64,000 nucleotides of DNA, from positions 3,968,701 to 4,032,700 of the forward strand of contig OX419342.1 of NCBI GenBank assembly GCA_948470475.1. The letters are read 5' to 3'. Made by a program: the position numbers and the translations under genes. The stretch's first letter is position 1, and each line of letters starts with the position of its first letter. Positions 37,186-46,470 of this stretch are shown here, in pieces. The notes under the pieces are model-generated. The model had not been told where the DNA came from and ran no database searches. It saw nothing but the letters and a program-made list of their open reading frames with translations. The DNA is from Galaxea fascicularis. Taxonomy: Eukaryota; Cnidaria; Anthozoa; Scleractinia; Euphylliidae.

Positions 37186-40100
37186 ATGGCGGCAGTTGCG
37201 TTCTCAATACAATATTTGCTGTTGGTTACTGTTCTATGGGGCACTTGGTTCCACCAATGTATCTCAGTGGCAGATGAAGGTAATTGAATGATTCTAAAAC
37301 TTAACACGACATGGTATCTTAAACATTTAAGAAAATTCTCTGCAGACACACTTTTCAGACTAGCATTGAACCAAAAGTTAGTAGTTTATTGTGTCTTATT
37401 ACTAAAAGAGGGTGGGGAAGTGGTAAACGAAAGTTGGTTCAACTGAGTTAAAAATGTGATTGTCTTTGAAAAAGGTGACGTTTCAAGCGTTAGCCTTTCG
37501 CTCTTTTCACCCTGGCGAAGGGCCGACACTCGAAACGGCAGCATTTTTTAATCTCTCCAGTTTACGGTGGCTACTTTACTGTTTATCTCAGTTAATAAAA
37601 CCAAATTTTTATGTTTTATTATTGTTTGGTAAATTTTAGAGATTTGACCGCCCGACGCAACTGCTGGGGTTGCAAAACAGCACATTTTCCCAAACGTAGT
37701 AAAGTAAAGATTTCTCAAAATGATAGTAAACTCCAAAAATAAGCAAGTGAAAGTAGCTAATTCCTGTGTGTTTTCTTTAATGATTGGTACGCAAAGGCTT
37801 GCCAAGGCGGAGGCAGATGCTCATTAATAAATGCAAACAATACTCGCGCACTGACAAACAACGCGCACACAATCAACGTACGTGTGCGCTCTTTAAAGAA
37901 GATTGGCCCGATTTATACTAGAGACGGATCATCCGTCTGGGACGAACTTGGCCGGCAAAGAACGATAGTTCGTCTGATAATTCGTCTGCGTATAAATACG
38001 GGTAAAAAGACGGATTATTCGTCCAGACGAACTATCTTGATAATTCGTGTTCATCAACGAATTATCCAGATAGTTCGTCTGGACGCAAGATCCGTCTGTT
38101 TGCCCGTATTTTTACGCAGACGAATTATCAGACGAACTATCGTTCTTTGCCCAAGTTCGTCCCAGACGGATGATCCGTCTCTAGTATAAATGGGTACATT
38201 GAAAAGGAGGGACAGGGGTAGGGATGCGCTGAAATGATTAACATATTGTGCAAGAAATTAAATCATCATCTACTTCGGACATATCCGAGGATAATTCTAT
38301 AATTTCTTTAATAATGGATAAACGCGAAACATTACAGTATTCAGGGGCACCCAACGAGAATATAGTTCAAAACCACTTAAACATAGCATTGTTAAACGTA
38401 TTTTAGTTTTAAACGGCAGATATAGGCATATTTTTATCACCTAAAAAGCTTTGATCGGTTCGGATTTCCTAGCTGAAAGTCTAGTGATCCGAAAATTGTA
38501 GGGATCAAAACTTACCTTTTTCGAAAATTTCAGCCAGAAAAAAGGCTCCCGAAAATTCTAGGTGACCTTTTTAGGGTAAAAATCCGTAAAAAATGGATTA
38601 TTACCATTTTTTAGATGTTTGAAAATCCTAGGAGAGGCAGGCAAGCAAGAAATTTTACAACAAATGTTCCGAAAATTCTAGATCTCAAATCGTCTTCCGA
38701 ACATATATTTTCCGAAAATTGACGTTGGATGCCCCTGAGTATTTACAGCACTTTCCACAGAAAATGTATGCTTTAATTAACATTTTTGAGAAACCAAATT
38801 AATTAAAGCGACCTGTTTACATTAATTTCAGTCCAAAGGAACACGTTGTAATTATCTTGTTGATGAGGCTTCTGTAGAATCTTTTCTCGTAAAGTTGCCT
38901 GATCAGCGCCTGCTCAAAAGTTATAAACAAGTTTTTGGAGCATGCTTTTGAAAATTCCAATTTAGAAAACGTACACCACCTGAAAGGAAAAGATGTTTGC
39001 TTAGTCGGTGATGTGGATTTCAGTGAGTGGCTGGTGTTTAGCAGTTCTAGTCAGTCGTCACCGCTTGCCTGCAAGATACAATCAAAAAAACAATTTTTGG
39101 CATCAGGCCATGCCCCCTTTTTTTCGTTTACCTTAGACCTTAAGTTTGGGTCGGGCGGTCGGAGTTAAAAAAAAGATCCTCTCCTCTCCCCCCCCCCCCA
39201 ACACCCCCCCCCCCAAAAAAAAATCAGGAGCAGTCTGGTAGGAGGACGGTACCCCAGTATCATTGCCGTGAAGCCTGGAAACAAGGAGACGTGGTTAGGG
39301 CAAGAAATGATCGATGGTGTTGTGAAACTCAACCGAGAGAAGAATGATGAACCATTAAAACGTCTTTACCATCTGCAATCATCTGCTGTTCCTTTTCATT
39401 ACCTTCCTCATAGCGCTTGATTTTTCGAAAATGCAAATATTTGTGTGGGTCGGACCACGGTAAACGGAGATTAAAAAAAAGGGGGACCGGAAGGCGCGAT
39501 ACGAGAATTATTACCCGAATTTGTGTTACCCGCCACAGCACTTGGCGGCTTCAAATAATGATTAATGATCACTGTTTGATTTACTGTTTGATTACACTGT
39601 ATTACTTTCCAGCTGGATGTCTCCGACTGCAGTTTGCGTCACCGGTCGATGGTAAACGACTCAAACGTCACGTGTTTTTGGCGCTTACAATTGGAACAAA
39701 CACACCATGCGAGCATCGATGCGTCATGGAGCAAAGATGCGTGTCAATAAACATTGGTATGGCTGACGATGGCAAAGTTGTTTGTGAACTGAGTGATTCA
39801 GATCACTTCCGGCATCCGGAGGATCTTGAACAAAGCATCGGCTGGACATACAGAGGAACAACGGTAAGGAGAGCAAGTGAAATGTAAGTTGTTAAAGGTT
39901 TGGTGGGAGTCGTACACATGATGGTAGTGTCTGAGGGGAAAGTCATAGCAGTAAGTAGTGGTAGTGGTGTTGGTTCTAGTGGTAGTTGAGTAGTGGTAGT
40001 GGTAGTGGTAGTAGAGGTATATGTAGTAGGCGCAGTAGCAAAAGCGTTAGCAGTAGCAGTGGCATTAACAGTACTAGTATTGGGAGTGGTAGCAGTAGTG

Positions 40101-40246
40101 GCAGTGGTAGCAGTAGCGGTAACAGTAGTAGTACCAGTAACTGTAGCAGTAGCATCACTATTACCATCATCATCATCACCATCACCGCCATCACCATCAC
40201 TATCATCGTCATCAACATCATCATCATCATTATCATCATCATCGTC

Positions 40247-40279
<33 letters not shown>

Positions 40280-40354
40280 GTTAATCTTTATTGAGGATAC
40301 CAACTTCACAGAAAGAGTGGTTTACAGAGGGGTCCTCACCATCATCGTCATCAC

Positions 40355-40389
<35 letters not shown>

Positions 40390-43300
40390 CCATTATCATC
40401 ATCACTCTCACCATCATGCATTATCTGTCTACGCCGCATCCGAGTCCGACCTTATACCTGTGTTTCTTAGACCACTGTTTTAAAAGGAAATATACGTCTA
40501 AGCCTGTAAGTGTTAATGATCTCTTAGAGAGGCACGACCGTAAAATATTTACCACCGCTCCCACCATCATCATCATTATCATCATCATCACCGTCTCCCC
40601 TTTAAAACCCTGTATAAACTAAATATCTGAGTACCATCACGCTTGCGTTGATAAAACGCTTTTTCTTATTCTTATCAGAATCCTTGCTCAAGTAACCCAT
40701 GTTTTCACAATGGAACGTGCGTTAATGTGTACAGCTTCTCGATCAGAGGATTCGTTTGTTCATGTCCTGCTGGGTACACAGGAGAACAGTGTGAACGAGG
40801 TAACAATATAATACCTACAATACAGTCTACCCGCCAAGCCATTTACATTTGCTGGTTTTATTCATTTGTACTTTTCGCCTGGGGTCAGACTGCATTTCAC
40901 AACTGTATATAACCCCTCCGAAACTGACGTGGAAGGAAAACGCAAAAGCACTGATGACATCGCATTCTTGATTCATCTCTGCGGAAGCTTCCATCATCGG
41001 GGAAACATGAATAAGAAAATCAGATCGATCGATGTCGGCGTGAACTCGATAAAACTTTCCAAGTATTCGTTTCATTATTAAACTGTTTGGATCCATGCTT
41101 TCTTTTGTCTTAAAGTTAAATCCATCGCAGCGTTGTTAGTTATGAAATGTGGCTGTTGAATTGAGTTTGGGAAGGAAGCTGGTTAGGTAGCGAGATAGGG
41201 TTCAGAAAACCACTTAAACAAACAAACAAACAAACGCCTTTATTCAATGAGTGTGGCAGGCAATGGCAGAGCTAATAAACTTGTGGCCCTTGCGTGAGAA
41301 TGGCTAATTACAATAGCATGACTAACCCTTTACTTCCCAATAGAGACAACCATCTAACTTCTCCTTACCCTATCAATAGTTCTTCAAGCAGACAGGGCAT
41401 GAGAATACAGAGAATGATCACCAGGCTAGGGAGAACAGTTGAGCTGTTAATACAGATTCTCTCTACATATAACATGAAATATGTCAGACCTGTAAGGAGA
41501 TTACACATGTTGATCTTGGAAATTAAAGGGTTTAAGGTTAAGAACTAATCTTCATTTAAAAAGATATTATTATATTGAAACAGCAAATGCTACACAAACC
41601 AATAAACTGTCCTAATCTAAAACTACAATGAGGCCAAGCAGGGGGGGGGGGGTAACCCTAGTGCTAGGGTAACCCTAGCAGAAGGGTTACCCTAGCGCTC
41701 CCACAATCCGTCTTTTTTTCATCGACTTGTTTACAAGGCAGCTAGGGTTACCCTACCAGTAGGGTAACTCAACTAGAGCGTTAGGGTTACCCTAGCGCCA
41801 GGGTAACCCTAGCTGCCTTATAAACACTCTGCTAGGGATAACTCGCCTACCCGGGACAACTTTTTAATTGTTTCTAGACCCTTTGAATGTTGACAACAAA
41901 CGGCCATCAACGGCCATCGCTGAAGGCGTTATAATCTTCCTTTCCTCTCAGAAACAGAAAACATTTCTAGTGCTAGATAGGTAGGTAAGCATCCTTCCTT
42001 CAAATAACTTTCTACACCACTTATCTGTAGGGCCGTAAACTTCTTCATCGAATCACTCTCCCGTTTCATATGTTCGTTCGAGCGAGTGGTGTATTGTATT
42101 CCAGGGTCGCGTTTAACATTGCAACTTGTTCAGGGGCACCCAACGAGCAAATTCAGCAAAAAAACCTTTGAGGGATATTTCTAGGCTCCTTGTAAAGTTT
42201 AAAGACTGTTTAAAGAGTTCTTTTAATCAGCTTGAAAGATTTGATCTGTTCAGATTTCTTAGCTGAAAATTGAAGTGCCCGAAAATTTTAGGGAATGAAA
42301 CCTTCATTTCAGAATTTGCTAGCTGAACGTTACCTTCGAAGAACTTCTCTGCGAACTATTTACTTACCCGAAAATGCTAGGCGACGTTTTTAAGAGCCAA
42401 AAATTGCAAAAATAGCCCTTCCGAAAATCTAAGGGACTATATTCCCCTGGATTTCCCTGGTTGCGAATCTTTTACTGAGTTGATGTTTTAGTTAAGAAAT
42501 CAGTAGCTTTTTGGCATTGCATTATCCGGAAGTCTTAGAACGAGTAAACTCTCCCGAACAGATATTTCATCGAAGTTTCTCGTTGGGTGCCCCAGCTTGT
42601 TGTCGTTGTCTAGAAAAAAGAAGCTAGCGTAACAGCATTCCATAAAGGTCGGCACACACGAGGGGACTAGTCCCTGCGACTAGTCCCTTAAAGAGATTAC
42701 ACGAAGGGACTGGTTGTAGGGACTAGTCCCATCGTGTGTGCCGACGAAGAGTATTGAGGGACTAGTCGCAGGGACCTGTCCCACAAATTCAAACCAGTTT
42801 GAATTCGTGGGACAAGTTGCAGGGACCAAAATTTGGTCCCTGCGACTAGATTTTTTTTGTCAAAAATGACTAGTTCACACGATGGGACTTGTCCCCGCGA
42901 CTTGTTTCAGGGACTAGTCGCAGGGACTAGTCCCTTCGTGTGTGCCGACCTTAACACTCGAAAAACAGCAACAATAGGCTGTACAGATAGCAAAATCGAA
43001 GTTCTTAGCAGAACTCTTCTCTTGTCGGCCATTTTCTTTGCGATTAAGCTGTCCCGAGTGGTAGGGTAACCCTACCTGTGAAATTTTGCTTGTAAACACG
43101 GGCTATCTTTGACCCGCCTTCTAGGGTAACCCTAGCACTAGGGTTACCCTCCCTGCTTGTAAACAAAGTCTAAGAATCAGGAATAACGATAAGTAAAAAG
43201 AGACAATACTTCCTAAAGCATTCTTCAAGCATGCGACGGATTCCGTTTTTCTTAAAGAAAGCGGCGAGCTACTGCAAAGCTGACACCTGGTTACGCTAGT

Positions 43301-45475
43301 AGTTCTGCAACATCACTTGGCCTGGTAAAACTTAGACATGTTAGATTATGGATTTGTAACATACCCCCCTCCCCCCCTAGTAAGTGTCATTTACGTTTTT
43401 TCTCACCTTGTTTCTTAGACATCGATGAATGCAAGGAGGGTAGCCATGACTGCCACAAAAATGCAACGTGCATCAATACCGCTGGACACTTCATTTGCAA
43501 TTGTAATCCCGGGCACACTGGAAACGGACGCCTGTGTTCAGGTAAAATTTCAACCGAATTATGATCGTGAATGATGTATATGAGATAAATCATATGAACT
43601 GCGGAAATGAAATCAAATGAAGACTGATCCTCGCAGTTTTGTACGCAATTATTTGCAATTACGAAAGAAGCCTGAAAAAAATTCAGGACTTCAACGGGGT
43701 TTGCATACGTGTCCTCGCGATAGCTCAGTTGGTTGGAGCGTCACACCGGTATCGCGAGGGTGGGGGGTTCAACCTTCTTTCGCAATTGCATATAATTGCG
43801 TACACAACTGCGAGGATCAGTCATTTGAATTAAGATCGCACGTCCAGACTGGTTTCTTGCAGGCAGCTGCTAGCACACAAGGGCTCACGACCATGTCAGG
43901 ACCTCTGTTTTCTCATCATTGGTCTCTGCATCTAGTCAACACTTCACCAACCACAATTGCAAATACCAGTGAAAGTTCCCTAGCCAAATCAGCGCAATGA
44001 AAGATCTGACGTTTTAGTTTCACTTTCATCGTTTTTTGTGTCAGGCGAAGGGGGAGGGGGGGGGGGGGGGAGAGGTTCATTATCTTTTCCTTCTGACTGC
44101 CCGACCCAAAATCAGAAAACACCTTCAACAAAGAGAAAGGGAATGACCAAAGCATTACTCAACGCATTATCGTCCCCAGAGCCTCCTGTCCCTCTTTCCG
44201 AAGGCCTCCGCCGGCTATGAGGGACGGGAGGTTCTCGGGACGAGAATGTACTCGATGGTATTCGAACAACTAGGTCCCAATCCCCAATCGGTGAAGTTAA
44301 AGGCTTTCATTGTTTAATTCTTTTACAAACGGATTTGGATTGTCCAGTGTTTTTCTCTTTTTTTCTACCCAGATTGTTCCGTTTTCCAGTTTAAAAAGTA
44401 CCAGGATTTGCCGACCAATGGTGCTTCCGATGTCGAGTCGCTTAGCATCGATGGTAATCCGTTCCTCGTCTTTGGAAACTATTATGATGATTTAATGAAA
44501 TACCAAACAGAGTCCTTCGTCTACAAGATGAACACTTCAAATGGCAATTTTTTTCTCTACCAGAAAATAATGACTGATGGAGTTATCGACATAGAATATT
44601 TCGTGATAGATAATAAACAGTTCCTCGCTTTGGTCAACCATTTTAATGGAACGATATACCGAGGTAAATCTGTTATTTATCAGTGGAATGGCCTTCAGTT
44701 TGTTGTTTTTCAAAACATTTCAACAAATGGAGCTACGTCAATAAAATTTTTTGAAAGAAAGGGAGACAGTTTTCTTGCAGTTTCAAATTATTACAACGAC
44801 TCTACCCACTCCATCAACTCAATCGTGTACAAGTGGAATGATGGCCAGTTTATCAAGTTTCAAGATATACCAACAGAGGGAGCTTATGGAAGTACGTCGT
44901 TTGACATACACAACGAGTCTTTCATTGTGTTTGCAAACTATCACAACCTGAAACAAGGATTTTCTCCTCCTTCCACCGTGTTTAAGTGGTCAGAAGGAAG
45001 CTTTGTCAAACTGCAAACCCTTCGGCCGTCAGGAGCGATAGACGTGAAGGTCTTTAAGAACAATGGTAACACATTTGTGGCCTTTGCCAACCTCTACAAT
45101 GGAAGTACATACAATCTTGATTCATTCATTTACAAGTGGAATGGAAGCAGTTTCGTCCTTTGGCAGTCTATTCCTACTCGAGCAGCATTATTCTGGTATC
45201 CATTTGCAATATGCAGTCAAACATACCTCGCCGTGGCCAACCACTATGATGAAACTCTCAAGAAATACGCCATTCCCTCAGTCATATACAAAGTCTCTGA
45301 AACGAAGCTCATCAAATACCAAGAGCTTGTAACTCGAGGTGCGCACGGTATGACGTCGTTTGAGTACAAAGGTCACATTTACTTGGCCGTTGCGAATTAT
45401 TTTAATGACAAACGTAACATCAACAGCACATTGTACAGGTGGATAGAAACGGTTCAAAATAAAAGTAATAACTAG
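37186..45475 (+). CDS. Secreted PAN-EGF-EGF-EAR (seven-repeat) protein
   Basis: Exons 37186-37279, 39613-39863, 40679-40799, 43419-43541, 44373-45475; 563 residues. Residues 1-30 are a signal peptide ([12 protein letters not shown]). Residues 32-115 are a PAN/apple-like domain ([40 protein letters not shown]). Residues 116-155 are a six-Cys EGF ([26 protein letters not shown]). Residues 156-196 are a calcium-binding EGF ([27 protein letters not shown]). Residues 197-563 form seven EAR/EPTP repeats, each of the type F-x-x-Y/F-Q-x-I/L...G-A...F-L-A/V-x-x-N-Y...S-x-I/V-Y-K-W, predicting a seven-bladed propeller as in LGI and TSPEAR proteins. Many N-x-S/T sites, no membrane span. Likely an extracellular adhesion or matrix protein; the partner is unknown. 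Each domain sits on its own exon, with phase-1 junctions around the second EGF. Confidence 0.93.
37907..38194. mobile_element. Fold-back MITE, 288 bp, in intron 1
   Basis: Almost the entire element is one hairpin. The left half, starting ATTTATACTAGAGACGGATC, is complementary to the right half, ending GATCCGTCTCTAGTATAAAT; the centre is near 38050. The arms contain reiterated AGACGAA/TTCGTCT blocks, which makes internal pairings possible. No protein. Confidence 0.85.
38342..38737. mobile_element. MITE family CAGGGGCACC, copy 1
   Basis: 396 bp. Ends CAGGGGCACCCAACG and the inverse CGTTGGATGCCCCTG. Flanked on both sides by AGTATT (38336-38341 and 38738-38743), a perfect 6-bp target duplication. 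The interior has repeated CCGAAAATTCTAG motifs shared with the copy at 42131. Confidence 0.85.
39180..39225. repeat. Poly-C/poly-A low-complexity tract
   Basis: Two C runs followed by an A run in intron 1. Length is unreliable in assemblies. Confidence 0.85.
39955..40420. repeat. Compound GTA / ATC / ATT trinucleotide microsatellite, intron 2
   Basis: Imperfect GTA/GTG triplets to about 40155, then ATC/ATT triplets to about 40278, and after a 60-bp gap a second ATC block at 40340-40412. A weaker ATC block recurs at 40563-40591. The long Ser-, Val-, Thr- or Ile-rich frames across it are artefacts of the repeat. It starts about 90 bp after the PAN exon donor. Confidence 0.9.
42131..42595. mobile_element. 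MITE family CAGGGGCACC, copy 2
   Basis: 465 bp. Left end CAGGGGCACCCAACGAG; right end CTCGTTGGGTGCCCCAG. Flanked by CTTGTT on each side (42125-42130 and 42596-42601), again a 6-bp duplication. The interior shares CCGAAAATTTTAGG-type blocks with copy 1 but differs in length. Confidence 0.83.
42644..42952. mobile_element. Fold-back MITE with GGTCGGCACACACGA ends
   Basis: About 309 bp. Left end AAGGTCGGCACACACGAGGG; right end CCCTTCGTGTGTGCCGACCTT. The interior is a series of GGGACTAGTCCC and GGGACTAGTCGCAGGGAC palindromic units, with a further half-copy CATCGTGTGTGCCGAC at 42730-42745. This suggests tandem growth of the end sequence. Confidence 0.82.
43611..43831. mobile_element. TIR element enclosing a tRNA-like sequence
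   Basis: Ends are inverted over about 55 bp (left ACTGATCCTCGCAGTTTTGT..., right ...CACAACTGCGAGGATCAGT). Between them is a tRNA-like segment: A box TAGCTCAGTTGGTTGGAGCG (43728-43747) and a B-box-like GGGGTTCAACC, with CCTCGCGAT...ATCGCGAGG pairing around the A box. The tRNA-like part lacks a normal acceptor and anticodon arm, so it is not a tRNA gene. It sits in intron 4 of the PAN-EGF-EAR gene. Confidence 0.75.
44165..44248. mobile_element. 84-bp palindromic MITE
   Basis: Left CATTATCGTCCCCAGAGCC..., right ...GGTTCTCGGGACGAGAATG, complementary over about 29 bp with a short loop. It lies about 120 bp before the last exon's acceptor. Confidence 0.75.
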
Positions 45476-45524
45476 CTACCTGGAGCAGACAAGCAGCGAT
45501 ACAAAACGGGTCCAGAGGCGAGTG

Positions 45525-45530
45525 AATAAA
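45525..45530 (+). terminator. Candidate poly(A) signal AATAAA
   Basis: Canonical hexamer 50 bp after the stop of the PAN-EGF-EAR gene. Plausible by position only. Confidence 0.45.
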
Positions 45531-45599
45531 ATGGTGTTAGATTTTAAGAGAAACTATGGTGTTGCGTAGGTGGGGGGAGTAATATACACAAAAATTCGG

Positions 45600-45905
45600 C
45601 TTTATCTACTGAGTTGATATAAATGTACATTTTGTAAATTGGCCACTGTAAAGGATTCTAAAAGCTGGCGTTTCGAGTGTTAGCCCTTGGTGAGAGCGAA
45701 TCGAAGAATTATGAGTTGCCTGTGGTTTTGGATGGCTGCGCCATTGGTGCAAATTGGTAACGTGAAAACAACAATAACTTCTGGTCTGTAACCAGTTTGG
45801 CCAGTTATCCTGGCTTTGTGCCCTACGCTGCACAGTTTTTAGAAACTCTTTCTGCGTGAAAAGACCCATGCAAGGTGAAAAGAGCCAGATCTTGGCCAAA
45901 AGGAA
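45600..45905 (-). repeat. Dispersed repeat with GTTTCGAGTGTTAGCCCTT core
   Basis: The core at about 45671 has a weaker relative near 37480-37530 (GTTTCAAGCGTTAGCC and an inverted GGCCGACACTCGAAACGGC). I associate this core with a widespread invertebrate repeat, from memory. The minus-strand frame of 97 codons across it has no recognised domain. Confidence 0.35.
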
Positions 45906-45979
45906 ATAAATTAAACATACACAGTTTCTCTTTTGATAGCCTTTAACGTTGAAAAAATCTTCTATTCAGATGAAACCCG

Positions 45980-46470
45980 ACAGATCATCAAACGTAGAGT
46001 GAAACGTTTTCGATGTCACTCAAAAATGAATTCCCTTGCTTAAATTTGCTTATAGGTGCGTTTAGTTGTCAGTTAAATGTAAAACACTTCCTTTTCCTTA
46101 ACCTTTTGGCGTTTTGCATGCTGGAGATGTTAGTGCAACACAAGAATCGACAAATGACTTTAACGCTCCCTAAACCCAAGACTAGCATGATGATTGAAAA
46201 TTCTTCAGCTTATAAAGCTATAACTATGTGGAACTCATTAAGTAATAACATGAGGTTGATCAGCGACCCAGGGAAATTCCAAAATTCTTTGAAATGTCAC
46301 GATATTATCAAATAGTCCGGCTTAATGCACTCTCGTTTACAATTTGTAAATTGTATATAGACTTTTATAACTTGTTTTGTAGTTTATTCGTTTCTTTAAT
46401 TTATATTTAAGCTCACGACCCCATCAATACTAAGCCGTGCTACTTATCGTGAATAAATAAATGCTATTAT
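45980..46470 (+). mobile_element. 5'-truncated LINE, reverse-transcriptase tail
   Basis: The frame ending at 46315 reads LPKPKTSMMIENSSAYKAIT then MWNSLSNNMRLISDPGKFQN and SLKCHDIIK. The pattern Y-x-A-x-x-M-W-N-S-L followed by F-x-x-x-L is the extreme C-terminus of many non-LTR retrotransposon polymerases. A short 3' UTR ends in AATAAATAAATGCTATTATT repeats near 46460. Only the tail of the element is present. Confidence 0.65.

Larger units (their letters stand above)
41638..43156. mobile_element. 1.5-kb composite with AGGGTAACCCTAG inverted-repeat ends
   Basis: The left block (41638-41850) has about seven copies of AGGGTTACCCT/AGGGTAACCCT. The right block (43058-43156) has three. The outer edges are inverted: GTAACCCTAGTGCTAGGGT on the left, ACCCTAGCACTAGGGTTACC on the right. 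GCTTGTAAAC-type sequence also recurs on both sides. Two unrelated MITEs (42131-42595, 42644-42952) sit inside. No coding sequence. It lies in intron 3 of the PAN-EGF-EAR gene. Confidence 0.65.

Noticed and set aside
37884..38189. 101-codon Arg/Ile-rich ORF
   Set aside because: It coincides exactly with the fold-back MITE; composition comes from the repeated TTCGTCT units.
39803..40309. Long open frames on both strands (up to 168 codons), Ser/Val/Asp/Thr-rich
   Set aside because: They are translations of GTA/ATC/ATT microsatellite triplets; openness in several frames at once is expected.
41641..41900. Telomere-like repeat (AGGGTT/AACCCT)
   Set aside because: The units are palindromic AGGGTTACCCT blocks in alternating orientation, not head-to-tail TTAGGG.
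43723..43785. tRNA gene
   Set aside because: A and B boxes are present, but there is no normal acceptor stem or anticodon loop, and the segment sits inside a TIR element.
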